Assembly: GCA_947480335.1 (NCBI GenBank)
Contig: CANKCB010000009.1
Coordinates: forward strand, 41,313 to 105,312
Direction: 5' to 3'
Source of the DNA: Gammaproteobacteria bacterium
GTDB taxonomy: Bacteria > Pseudomonadota > Gammaproteobacteria > Eutrophobiales > Eutrophobiaceae
Length of the DNA stretch: 64,000 bases
Below the pieces are notes generated by a model that saw only the letters and a program-made list of their open reading frames with translations, did no database searches and had not been told where the DNA came from. Of the stretch, positions 46,338 to 55,258 are shown in pieces. The translations under genes were made by a program, and so were the position numbers. Position 1 is the first letter of the stretch. The number at the start of each line of letters is the position of its first letter.

Positions 46338-47444
46338 TTACTTGTCTCTTACGACAGAATTTTTCATCGTGCCTATGCCTTCATAAGTACATTCGGTCTT
46401 GTCGCCATCCTGCAGGTAGATCGGTGGTTTACGCGCCGATCCGACGCCCGAAGGTGTACCGGTAGCAATGATATCGCCTGCGCGCAGGGTCAGGATGTTG
46501 GAAGCGTACTCGACCAGCTCAAACACATTATGGATCATCAGCTTGCTGTTGGATTCCTGCATGACCTGACCATTCAACACAAAGCGGATATCCAGATCAC
46601 TCGGGTTTTGCACAAATTCACGCGGCACGATGAACGGTCCCAGCGGTGCAAAGGTATCGTGTGATTTGCCCATCAACCAGTCAGAACCATAACGGGTATC
46701 GCCACGTCCTTCACGATCTGAAATGTCCATTTCCAGCGTGTAACCAAAAATATAATCTGCGGCATTTGCAGTAGCGACATGTTTGGTATCTCGACCAATG
46801 ACCACACCCAGTTCGCATTCCCAGTCGATCTGGGTGCGTTTTGCCGGCAGGTGTATTGTCTCCTCATGCGCAATGACAGCAGACGAGGCTTTCTGGAACA
46901 TATACGGTGTCCAGCGACGGTCCTTGGCTTGCGGTTCCCAGATACCGGCCGGGCGGGTTGATTCCTTGGCCGCAATACCCGGTTCAGCGCTGCCATCGAC
47001 GCCATCATCACGCACCCCTTCCATTTCCAGCGCGTGTTCGGTGTAATTTAATGCCGCATTCATCATGCTGACTGGATACATGATGGCCGGTTTTACTTTC
47101 AGATCCGGTAATGCATGGACCCAGGCAGGACGGTTCGTTTCCGGCATCGCATTCACGGCAGCGACAATTTCAACAATGCGTGTACGCAGGCCAGTATCAT
47201 ATGCACTAATCAACGCTTTCATATCGGCAGGACTATCCATTGCGGGGCCGGTAGATTTGATCGCCGCATTGGCCGCAGCCAAATCTATGATGAGTGTGTC
47301 GTTCAGTACGATACCAATTAGCGGTTTGCCCTGAAGTTCGAAGTTACCGAGTTTGAACGGAGTGACGGCGGGTTGGGCCTGCGCACTGGCAAAGGTGCAA
47401 GCAAGCAGGCAGACGGTTAACAGGTTTAGTGCAGATCGGAACAT
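46338..47444 (-). CDS. Exported fumarylacetoacetate hydrolase-family protein
   Basis: 368 residues. Residues 1-23 are a Sec signal peptide ending in the cleavage-type ASAQAQ. An N-terminal domain and then the FAH fold follow: LNYTEHALEM, IDWECELGVVIGRD (metal-binding Glu pair), TRYGSDWLMGKSHDTFAPLGP and GDIIATGTPSGVGSARKPP. The catalytic core looks complete. FAH enzymes (ring-cleavage product hydrolases or decarboxylases) are normally cytosolic, so periplasmic export is unusual. Substrate unknown. Confidence 0.85.
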   Translation of the reverse strand: MFRSALNLLTVCLLACTFASAQAQPAVTPFKLGNFELQGKPLIGIVLNDTLIIDLAAANAAIKSTGPAMDSPADMKALISAYDTGLRTRIVEIVAAVNAMPETNRPAWVHALPDLKVKPAIMYPVSMMNAALNYTEHALEMEGVRDDGVDGSAEPGIAAKESTRPAGIWEPQAKDRRWTPYMFQKASSAVIAHEETIHLPAKRTQIDWECELGVVIGRDTKHVATANAADYIFGYTLEMDISDREGRGDTRYGSDWLMGKSHDTFAPLGPFIVPREFVQNPSDLDIRFVLNGQVMQESNSKLMIHNVFELVEYASNILTLRAGDIIATGTPSGVGSARKPPIYLQDGDKTECTYEGIGTMKNSVVRDK

Positions 47445-47540
47445 AATTCCCCCCGGGTGTGGTCGTATAGTCTATGTCAGCAACTGTATTACCCATTATA
47501 TTAATGGGTAGCATCAACAATTAGCAATTGCTTGTGTCGG

Positions 47541-48731
47541 TCAGTCTACCTGTACGCAGAAACCTTTCAGATACTCCGCCTCGGGGAAATTCAATGCAAC
47601 CGGATGATCAGCCGATTGCCCCAGTCTTTCCACAATACGCCCCTGCCTGCCTGCATCCAGTGCCGCATCGGCTACAATCTTCTGGAACAATTGTGTATCC
47701 AACAAACCGGAGCAGGAAAAGGTCATCAACATGCCGCCGGGCCGTAACAGCGCGAATGCCTGCATGTTCATGTCCTTGTAGGCACGTGCACCGCGGGTCA
47801 GTGCTTCTTTGGATTCAATCAGTTTGGGTGGATCCAGCACGATCAGATCAAACTGTTTCTGTTGACGACGATAGGCGCGGAGCTGTTCAAACACATTCGC
47901 TTCGAGAAACTCACAGGTCGAGACATCCAGATTATTCAGTTGCAGATTCTCTTTCGCAATACCCAGAACTGTGGCCGACGAATCAATGTTCATCACCGAA
48001 CGGGCGCCGCCGGCACAGGCAGCCACTGCAAACGCGCCGGTGTAGGAAAAGCAATTCAGCACATCACGATCCTTTGCGTATTGTTGTATTTTTAAACGGT
48101 TATCACGCTGATCCAGATAGAAGCCGGTCTTGTGGCCGTGACGGATATCGACCAGAAATTTCATGCCATTTTCGGTGATGCTGATTCTGTCGCCAGGTTC
48201 TTTTCCAGCCACATGTTCACTGCGTTTGGGCAGTCCTTCCTTTTCCCGCACTTCCACATCAGAACGATCATAAATCGCCAGTCCGGGAAATTGTTGCTGC
48301 AGGATTTCAAGGATGGACGGACGCCAGTACTCGGCGCCGGCAGATAGAAACTGGCAGACCAGTACTCCTGCATAGCGGTCGATAATCAGTCCGGGCAGGC
48401 CATCGCTTTCTGAAAAAAACAGACGCAAGGCCGCGTCTGAATGTAGTCCCAGACCCAGGGCTGCACGTCGAGCAAATGCCGCCTGCAAGCGGTTTCGGAA
48501 AAATTCCGGGTCGATACTGACTTCCGGATCAAAACTCCAGACCCGACCACGCATCTGTGAGGCCGGAGACCAGGCAGCGAGCGCGATGACTTTACCGCTG
48601 GCATCCCTGACTTGCATGGTTTCACCCGCCACCGGTTTACCTTGTACATCGGCGATTGCGCCGGAAAATATCCACGGATGTTTGCGCAGCAGTGATTTCT
48701 GGCGACCGGCTTTTAAGATAATACTGTTCAC
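47541..48731 (-). CDS. rlmI: 23S rRNA (cytosine-1962-C5) methyltransferase
   Basis: Starting at the GTG at 48731, preceded by AGGAAAA, the protein is 396 residues, the E. coli RlmI length. It has an N-terminal PUA domain (LLRKHPWIFSGAI), an EEHB-like domain (HGHKTGFYLDQRDNR), the SAM fold VLNCFSYTGAFAVAA, the LDPPKL motif and the catalytic Cys in TFSCSG. The frame is open to 48818, but upstream residues are not family-like. Confidence 0.94.
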   Translation of the reverse strand: MNSIILKAGRQKSLLRKHPWIFSGAIADVQGKPVAGETMQVRDASGKVIALAAWSPASQMRGRVWSFDPEVSIDPEFFRNRLQAAFARRAALGLGLHSDAALRLFFSESDGLPGLIIDRYAGVLVCQFLSAGAEYWRPSILEILQQQFPGLAIYDRSDVEVREKEGLPKRSEHVAGKEPGDRISITENGMKFLVDIRHGHKTGFYLDQRDNRLKIQQYAKDRDVLNCFSYTGAFAVAACAGGARSVMNIDSSATVLGIAKENLQLNNLDVSTCEFLEANVFEQLRAYRRQQKQFDLIVLDPPKLIESKEALTRGARAYKDMNMQAFALLRPGGMLMTFSCSGLLDTQLFQKIVADAALDAGRQGRIVERLGQSADHPVALNFPEAEYLKGFCVQVD

Positions 48732-48900
48732 AATATGTTTTCCTGTTGCGGTGTGGTTGGTCTGAATTGTGTTTATACCGGAATGATCGGGTGCATCTGA
48801 CCGATCAGTTGCTGGCAAGTCCTGTGTGATACGGAGGGATTCTAGGGTATTTATACCGACTTGTCATGACAACCCGGACTAGGCGGGACGGAAGACAAGA

Positions 48901-49332
48901 CTAGCTGACGTTGAGCATACGCTGCAAACGGCTACGGTTGGTGGTCAGATCCGCCAGTGTGTATTCATCCAGTACATCAATAAACGCCTGCAGTGCCTTG
49001 CCCAGCACACGTTTGAGATTGCAGGCCGGTTCAATCGGGCAGGTGGAGTCGGGGCCAAAGCATTCGAGTAATTGCAGGTTTTCAATCTGTCTGACAACCT
49101 GACCCAGATTGATTTCTGTAGCTAGCAATGCCAGTTTTAATCCACCGCCCCGTCCGCGCAGGCTCTGGATATAACCAAGCTGTACCAGCGTCTGGACCAC
49201 TTTGGCCAGATGATGGGCAGAAATACGGTAATGAGCCGCAGCCGCCTGTATCGTGCCCTGGCCATTGGCCGGTGTTATGGCCAGATAAATCAATAGTCGT
49301 AGCGAATAATCGGTATGTGTGGTCAGTTGCAT
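48901..49332 (-). CDS. nsrR: Rrf2-family regulator, NsrR-like
   Basis: 143 residues: winged HTH at 1-75 (IQAAAAHYRISAHHLAKVVQ) and three cluster Cys at 91, 98 and 104 (CFGPDSTCPIEPAC), close to the E. coli NsrR spacing (91, 96, 102). That pattern fits an Fe-S NO sensor; a BadM-like regulator is the alternative. A perfect palindrome lies 45 bp upstream, between it and the divergent multicopper oxidase gene. Confidence 0.83.
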   Translation of the reverse strand: MQLTTHTDYSLRLLIYLAITPANGQGTIQAAAAHYRISAHHLAKVVQTLVQLGYIQSLRGRGGGLKLALLATEINLGQVVRQIENLQLLECFGPDSTCPIEPACNLKRVLGKALQAFIDVLDEYTLADLTTNRSRLQRMLNVS

Positions 49333-49377
49333 CGTGCTTGACTCGTTCCGGTTGGATAAATACTATAGGTATAAAAG

Positions 49378-49394
49378 AAGTATGTAAAATACTT
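49378..49394. promoter_or_regulatory. Palindromic candidate operator in the nsrR/oxidase intergenic region
   Basis: AAGTAT-GTAAA-ATACTT, a perfect 6-bp inverted repeat with 5-bp spacer. It sits between the divergent regulator start (49332) and the oxidase ATG (49427). Placement suits Rrf2 autoregulation, but the half-site is not a textbook NsrR site. Confidence 0.5.
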
Positions 49395-49426
49395 GTTTAA
49401 TGGTTGCATACACAGGAAGACCGACG

Positions 49427-50923
49427 ATGACAGCAAAGGCTTTCAGTAGAAGAAGGTTTATCCAGACCAGTTCGGCCACCGGATTGGCAATGATGTCCTT
49501 GCCGGAATGCTGGTCACAATCGTCGGGACCGTATGTCATGTCACCCACTGAATATATCAGCCCGTTCACAAAATGGAACCCGTTGCAGCGGATGAAGCCT
49601 GTTGCACCGGATAATCTGGTGCTGCGAGCAGCAATTACTGAAATAGATATTGGCACTGGTGTTAAATAAGAGGCCTGGTTGCTGAATAATTCCTTGCCTT
49701 CACCTTTTTTACGTACACGTCGCGGCGATCGATTTCGGGTGACAATGGAAAATGAATTGCCTGAAGCATTGATATTGCATTGGCACGGTATGACCCCACC
49801 GGAAAAAATGGATGGGCATCCGCATTTGGCTGTACCGGAGGGTTCAAAATATGAATATGACTTTACCGTTGAGAACCGTGCCAGTACCTACTGGTACCAT
49901 TCGCACTCACACTATCGCGTAGGCAAGCATGCGTATCTGGGAGTGGCAGGCATGCTGATTGTGGATGATGATGAAGCAGATGCATTGCAGTTGCCTTCTG
50001 GCGAATATGAAATTCCGCTGGTGTTGCAGGACCGTCGGGTTGACCCATCCGGTGCCATAGTTCCCTATGCCGATCCGGATACGATGGAAGGGATGATTGG
50101 CAATGAACCGTTTGGTAACGGTGTACACAGACCGCAGCTGGAAGTGGAAACCGCGATTTACCGGTTCAGAGTGCTGAACGGTTCCAATGCCCGAATCTTT
50201 CGTCTTGCCAGAAGTGATAACAAGGATCTGATCATTATTGGTAATGACGGTGGATTGCTGGAACGTCCGGCAAAAGTAGATTATGTCGATATCTCTCCCG
50301 GTGAAAGAGTGGATCTGCTGGTGGATCTGCGCAATGCCACAGTTGGCGATACAGTATTACTGGGTTCGCGTGCCTTTATGATTAGCAACTCGCTGGCAAA
50401 GGAAGAACAGATTCAGCGTCAGGGTCATCCGATGTAATTATTGCAGCTGGTTGTTAAGCGCAAATCCCGTATCAAACAGACCATCCCAAATAAGTTAGTG
50501 AAAGCAGGTGGGCCTAATCCGAATGATGCGGTGAAGGAGCGGTCATTTGTGTTTACTTCCGATCGCGATGAACAAACCCGCACCATGATGTCACACCGGA
50601 TCAATAACACGGCGTACAGCATGGGCGAAATCAATGAGCGTGTGCCGTTCAAACAAACTGAAATCTGGACGTTTGATAACAAGCGCAATTTCTCACACCC
50701 GGTGCATTTGCATGCAACCCATTTTCGCGTGCTGTCGCGTACTGGCGGTCGCAACAAGGTGATGCCGTGGGAGGCAGGGCTGAAAGATACGGTGCTGGTG
50801 CATCCACAGGAAAAGGTGCGCGTGGCCGTACGTTTTGATGCTTATCCGGGATTGTTCCTGTTACATTGCCACAATCTGGAACACGAAGATTCAGGCATGA
50901 TGCTGAATATACTGGTGGAATAA
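49427..50923 (+). pseudogene. Tat-exported multicopper oxidase with two in-frame TAA stops
   Basis: The frame runs from an ATG (49427, AGGAAG 10 bp upstream) to 50923. It has a twin-arginine signal (FSRRRFIQT), then all four copper motifs: LHWHGM, YWYHSHSH, HPVHLH and HCHNLEHEDSGMM. TAA occurs at 49667-49669, in GTGVK-x-EAWLLNN, and at 50435-50437, in QGHPM-x-LLQLVVK. Both break the protein without any frameshift, and the homologous blocks continue in the same frame. Single base changes (such as TCA or TTA to TAA) would explain them. Recent pseudogene, or sequence error. Confidence 0.85.
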
Positions 50924-50937
50924 AACCGGCACGTTAA

Positions 50938-51480
50938 TTATGAACGTGCCTGATTAGGAATAAGCGCCAGCAGGTCAGTCACACCCACATCCACACCCTG
51001 CTGACAGAGTAAGGTTGTTGCCTGTCCGCGATGATGGGTCTGATGATTGAAAAAATGCAGCAGGATGCTATAAAAATTCCGGTCAGATTCAATTCCTTTC
51101 ATATTCGCATAATGAAACACATAATCCAGATCGGACTCAGTCACGGCATTGGCCCAGTCCAGGATGATGGCATCCAGTGTTTTCCTCTGTGACCACAGTC
51201 TGCGTATATCGGTGTACAGAACCTGATCCAGTGAGGTCGGCATCAGGTGTTCGTGCATGACAGTCAGCGGAGTAAATTTCGCCGGATGGGTTGTGAAACG
51301 TTTCAGCCAGATGGTGTCGGCAACGACCAGATGATTCAGTGTGCCCAAAATCGAACCGAAGAACGCCTTCTGGTTGGCTGACAGAAGATCGTCGGTTAGG
51401 GTCATTGCGGCCTCATAAAGGCGAATATTTATCCACTCGTTATAGGTAGCCATCAGCTTGATATGGTCTGTACGGTTCAT
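50938..51480 (-). CDS. DinB-family four-helix-bundle protein
   Basis: 180 residues. His residues typical of the metal site are in LGTLNHLVVADTIW (about 47-60) and FFNHQTHHRGQATTLL (about 132-147). DinB-like proteins are often thiol-dependent transferases or metal proteins. Its start is divergent from the second oxidase, with an FNR-type box between. Substrate unknown. Confidence 0.88.
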   Translation of the reverse strand: MNRTDHIKLMATYNEWINIRLYEAAMTLTDDLLSANQKAFFGSILGTLNHLVVADTIWLKRFTTHPAKFTPLTVMHEHLMPTSLDQVLYTDIRRLWSQRKTLDAIILDWANAVTESDLDYVFHYANMKGIESDRNFYSILLHFFNHQTHHRGQATTLLCQQGVDVGVTDLLALIPNQARS

Positions 51481-51504
51481 TTTCAGGTCATTTCCAGAAC
51501 AAGT

Positions 51505-51518
51505 TTGATTAGGATCAA
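51505..51518 (+). promoter_or_regulatory. FNR/ANR/DNR-type box upstream of the second multicopper oxidase
   Basis: TTGATTAGGATCAA, a perfect TTGAT-N4-ATCAA site in the 161-bp gap between the dinB-like gene and the oxidase. It is 124 bp from the oxidase start and 25 bp from the dinB-like start, so it may regulate either. Confidence 0.55.
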
Positions 51519-51641
51519 AAGTTCAACTGTCTGCAAGTGTAGACTGAAACTGAGGGAATTCAATATGGCGTCAGATTCGAATTAACCGGTCATCTACCAG
51601 AGTGCATCTGTGCTTTCCCTCCGGCCATACCTTATGAGGAG

Positions 51642-53216
51642 TTGAATATGTTAGCCATCAACAGACGTGCACTGCTTCGCCTGTCCGCTGCCAGTTCGGC
51701 GGTGGCCCTGGTACCAACGGTACTTGCCCAGACGTCTGAAACTGGCGTGAGCCAGTCAGCGACAGCAAATCCAGATTTTAAACCGGACTATGAGCTTGAG
51801 TTAACCGCGACTGAAACCTCTGCGAAATTGTTTTCCGGTAGCCTGACCCAGCTGTGGAAATACGAGGCGAAGGTATTGCAGGGAGATCCACGTGTGCTGG
51901 AGTGGACTCACGGCTCACAGTTTCCGGTCATACGTGTGCGTCAAGGCCAGAGCCTGCGCATTTATTTTCATAACAAGTTGCCCGAAGAATCCATTATTCA
52001 CTGGCATGGTATGCACATGCCACAAAAAATGGATGGGCATCCGATGTATGCGATTGCACCGGGACAGACCTTTGTCTATGAATTCACGGTAAACATGCGC
52101 GCAGGGACTTACTGGTTTCATCCGCATCCGCATCATCGTACCGGAGCACAGGTGTATTGCGGTCTTGCCGGATTGTTAATTATCGAAGATGACGAGAGCT
52201 TGCAAACGGGCCTGCCCAATGGTAAACACGAGCGGGTCTGGGTGTTGCAGGACCGGCAGTTCAACCGTGACAACCAGCTGGTGTATGCCAGTATGCGCAT
52301 GGAAATGATGATGGGTTTTACCGGCGATCGTGTTCTGGTAAATGGCCTGCCCGATCATGTCGAGCAACTTGGCAATACGGTCTACCGAATACGTCTGCTG
52401 AACGGTTCCAACTCGCGATTTTACAAACTGGCATGGAATGATGCCCGAGTAATGACGGTAATCGGATCAGACGGTGGATTACTGGCCTCTCCCGTTGACA
52501 AGCCGTATGTGATGTTAGCTCCCGCTGAACGGATAGATTTGTGGCTGGACTTAAGTAAGGATAAGCCTGGCCAGGATCTGAAGCTGGTCAGTCTTGCGTT
52601 TACCAGTGGCAGTATGGGTACCGGGATGGGCATGGGTGGTATGGGTATGGGCATGCGCGGCATGGGTGGCGGTATGAGTGCGAGCGGTGTGGAGATGGAA
52701 GTGCTGACCATACAAATTGAAGGCGGCGCACAACCATCGCAAGACTTGCCGAAAACCTTATCCACAATAAACTGGCCGCGAATTGAAGAGGCAGTGAATG
52801 CAAATAATCCGCGTACGATACGTTTGCAAATGGGGATGGGCACAGTCAGTTTGAATGATCGTACATTTGAAATGCACGAGACTACAGATGATGAGACAGT
52901 CAGAGCAGGCACCACCGAAGTCTGGCAGTTCGTGAATACCAGTGGTCATATGGGCATGTCACATCCGATGCATATCCATAATGCCCAGTTCAAGGTGATT
53001 GAAAGAATTCAGGATCCCGGACAACAATCCATAACCAGCACGATGCAAGACGGGCTGGTAGATGAGGGCTGGAAAGATGTGGTCATCGTCATGCCGGGCG
53101 AGCAGGTAAAGATTCTGATCAGGTTCAATAACCACATCGGTATCTATTTGTACCATTGCCATATCCTCGAACATGAGGATCTCGGCATGATGCGCAATTA
53201 TCTGGTACAGGCCTGA
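51642..53216 (+). CDS. Multicopper oxidase (CueO/laccase-like)
   Basis: 524 residues, intact. An N-terminal export signal with adjacent Arg (NRRALLRLS, 7-15), cut near VLAQ, resembles a Tat signal. Copper motifs: IHWHGMHMP, YWFHPHPHHR, HPMHIHNAQF and YHCHILEHEDLGMM; T1, T2 and T3 ligands are present. A Met/Gly-rich loop at about 325-350 recalls the Cu-binding Met-rich insert of CueO. Probable periplasmic Cu(I) or phenol oxidase. Good RBS GAGG before the ATG. Confidence 0.92.
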   Translation: MNMLAINRRALLRLSAASSAVALVPTVLAQTSETGVSQSATANPDFKPDYELELTATETSAKLFSGSLTQLWKYEAKVLQGDPRVLEWTHGSQFPVIRVRQGQSLRIYFHNKLPEESIIHWHGMHMPQKMDGHPMYAIAPGQTFVYEFTVNMRAGTYWFHPHPHHRTGAQVYCGLAGLLIIEDDESLQTGLPNGKHERVWVLQDRQFNRDNQLVYASMRMEMMMGFTGDRVLVNGLPDHVEQLGNTVYRIRLLNGSNSRFYKLAWNDARVMTVIGSDGGLLASPVDKPYVMLAPAERIDLWLDLSKDKPGQDLKLVSLAFTSGSMGTGMGMGGMGMGMRGMGGGMSASGVEMEVLTIQIEGGAQPSQDLPKTLSTINWPRIEEAVNANNPRTIRLQMGMGTVSLNDRTFEMHETTDDETVRAGTTEVWQFVNTSGHMGMSHPMHIHNAQFKVIERIQDPGQQSITSTMQDGLVDEGWKDVVIVMPGEQVKILIRFNNHIGIYLYHCHILEHEDLGMMRNYLVQA

Positions 53217-53334
53217 TGTTTATTTAAAAACGGTGCTTTAAAAACTTTTAAATATACTTATTGGCATCAGTTATCAGACAAAATTTAAATGCAGGTTTGA
53301 TAAATCTGTATTTCTGTTAATGGCTGGCGGCAGA

Positions 53335-53871
53335 TTATGCCGCGGTCTTTTCCACAGTCGCTTTCATGTTTTCCAGGCCCTGTTCAAACTGTCCGCCGAC
53401 AGTTTTATCCATGTTCATGAATATACAGAATACTTTTCCGATCAGATTGTTTGTGCCAGTCATGGTCCAGGTGATAACAGTCCCATTGCCTGTTGGCTTG
53501 AACGTGAATTCAGTTGTATTGACTCCGGCAAACGGTTTAATAAACTCCAGTCGCAGCAGGATCAATTCTGCAGGTCGGCTTTCGGTGATCGTCATATTGC
53601 CTTCGCCAACTTTTTTATTGCCAGCCCATCTGCACACAGCGCCCACCCCTGAGGCCGTGCCCTCAAAAACTGATTTGGAATTTGGGTCAAGTTTTGCCCA
53701 GGGTGACCAGCCTTCCCAGTTATGAAAGTCATTTACCTGAGCAAAAACCTTGGCGGGTGTAGCAGACATTGTTGCGGATCGTGAGACGCGAAAATCATTC
53801 GGTTGCATTGCCGCAAAGCCGACGACAGCGACAATAATTACAGCAATGACTATGAGTATGGTGCTAATCAT
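53335..53871 (-). CDS. SRPBCC (START-like) protein with an N-terminal membrane anchor
   Basis: 178 residues. Hydrophobic segment 3-22, then a polyketide-cyclase-type SRPBCC domain: FAQVNDFHNWEGWSPWAKLDP and a C-terminal helix GGQFEQGLENMKATVEK. Likely binds a hydrophobic ligand at the periplasmic face; ligand unknown. Confidence 0.85.
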   Translation of the reverse strand: MISTILIVIAVIIVAVVGFAAMQPNDFRVSRSATMSATPAKVFAQVNDFHNWEGWSPWAKLDPNSKSVFEGTASGVGAVCRWAGNKKVGEGNMTITESRPAELILLRLEFIKPFAGVNTTEFTFKPTGNGTVITWTMTGTNNLIGKVFCIFMNMDKTVGGQFEQGLENMKATVEKTAA

Positions 53872-53985
53872 GCTTACTCCCTCAAATAATTAATGTGGAT
53901 CGTTTGAATCCAGATGTACGGTAAAGTATATCTACCGATTCATGCAGAGATCCAGCGTAACCTGTTTTTGGCTGAATCTGTCATT

Positions 53986-54561
53986 CTAGAAACCGAACCG
54001 GCTGCCCGCTCCCGCTAAAGTCAGCACTCCCAGCACCGCAAAGATGGCGGCAGCAACCATGTGTACAGTGCGTACCGGAATCCGGTTGGCAATACGTTCG
54101 CCGAGTATGACCGCAGGCACATTCGCAATCATCATGCCCAACGTCGTCCCCATCACCACGGCTATCAAGGTATGGTACTGCGCTGCCAGTGCCACCGTTG
54201 CTATCTGGGTCTTGTCACCCATCTCGGCCAGAAAGAACGTGACCAGCGTGGTACCAAATACACCGAAACGCGTCCCTGTGGTTTCGGTATTATCGAGCTT
54301 GTCCGGTATCAGTACCCAAATGGCCATACCGATGAACGACAGTCCCAGTACCCAGCGCAAGGTTTCCGGTTCCATTAATGAGGTAATCCAGGTGCCCAGC
54401 GCGGCGGCAAATGCATGATTGGCCAGCGTGGCCACCAATATGCCGAGTATGATCGGCCAGGGCGCACGAAACCGTGCCGCAAGGATAAAAGCGAGTAACT
54501 GGGTTTTATCGCCGATTTCAGCGAGCGCAACGATAGAGGTGGATACGAGGAAAGCTTCCAT
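53986..54561 (-). CDS. UPF0016/GDT1-family manganese transporter
   Basis: 191 residues, six helices in two repeats, each with the family motif: ALAEIGDKTQLLAFILA (about 12-28) and FFLAEMGDKTQIATVALA (about 108-125). These E-x-G-D-K-T-Q motifs bind the transported Mn or Ca. A yybP-ykoY Mn riboswitch lies just upstream on the same strand, so it is the Mn-inducible exporter of this organism (MneA-like). Confidence 0.94.
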   Translation of the reverse strand: MEAFLVSTSIVALAEIGDKTQLLAFILAARFRAPWPIILGILVATLANHAFAAALGTWITSLMEPETLRWVLGLSFIGMAIWVLIPDKLDNTETTGTRFGVFGTTLVTFFLAEMGDKTQIATVALAAQYHTLIAVVMGTTLGMMIANVPAVILGERIANRIPVRTVHMVAAAIFAVLGVLTLAGAGSRFGF

Positions 54562-54602
54562 TTATTTTATCTCCCTGGCCAGACCTGATCGATGACCACT
54601 CC

Positions 54603-54735
54603 GCTCCTGGCCAGTCAGGAACAGCGTAGTCAAAGGTCTTGCCTGGCGTGTATGCCGCTTGTGCCATGGCCTGCTGGCCAAGTATGTTGACACAAGCCCC
54701 GTCCAGACTGCCGACGGTAAGCTACTCCCCAATGA
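54603..54735 (-). promoter_or_regulatory. yybP-ykoY manganese riboswitch
   Basis: The minus strand carries the class hallmarks in order: TTGGGGAGTAGC, a variable stem, GTGTCAACATACTTGGCC, CATGGCACAAGC, then GGCAAGACCTTTGAC. It ends near a CTGGCCAGGAG element. It is 40-175 bp before the UPF0016 start and would switch it on with Mn. A second CTGGCCAGGGAG about 30 bp downstream overlaps the ribosome binding site and could be the element it sequesters. Confidence 0.88.
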
Positions 54736-54803
54736 GTATCAACAGTATAGTGAGTATCGGTGACAGGTGCAATCAAGTATACAGCCTGTTATAGCTGCTT
54801 GAA

Positions 54804-55214
54804 CTAGATTGTGGACGACTTCCACACCATATAAAACCAGAACAGGGCAATCAGCCCTGTGAAGCCTGCCGCAATAAAACAGACTACACCATTAATGTCT
54901 GCCAGACGTCCCTGACACTTGCGGGTGCGATACAAGATTGGCAGGCCTTGTGGTGGCCACTGTTTTAATGTGATTGTCCGGTGTCCCAGCGTGATCAACC
55001 AGGAAGTGAGACTGGCAAACAGGATGGAGGGAACCAGGCTGGAGAGCATCAATATCCGGCGAGACAAATCGACATCGTGAATACTATCCAGTGTTTCTAC
55101 ATACCAGGACGATACCGGTTCGATCAGAAACAACGTAATTACTCCGACAACCATCAACGCAATGCCGGTGATTCTGGCAGACGGGGTAGGCTGGGTGAAT
55201 TCCTCTTTATCCAT
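54804..55214 (-). CDS. Small integral-membrane protein of unknown function
   Basis: 136 residues with three hydrophobic segments (about 13-33, 54-72 and 108-131) and short polar loops. The frame has good codon use and no overlap with a better ORF. I recognise no family. It lies between the riboswitch-controlled transporter and the DUF-type genes, all on the minus strand. Confidence 0.65.
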   Translation of the reverse strand: MDKEEFTQPTPSARITGIALMVVGVITLFLIEPVSSWYVETLDSIHDVDLSRRILMLSSLVPSILFASLTSWLITLGHRTITLKQWPPQGLPILYRTRKCQGRLADINGVVCFIAAGFTGLIALFWFYMVWKSSTI

Positions 55215-55258
55215 GCGCCAGTGTAATCCTGTTTATCAGTGAATAGAACTGATCAACA

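Noticed and set aside
49427..50923. In-frame stops as stop-codon recoding (selenocysteine, pyrrolysine or alternative code)
   Set aside because: The codons are TAA here and TAG in the lpxR-like gene. PrfA, which reads both, is encoded intact, and dozens of neighbouring genes end normally with these stops.
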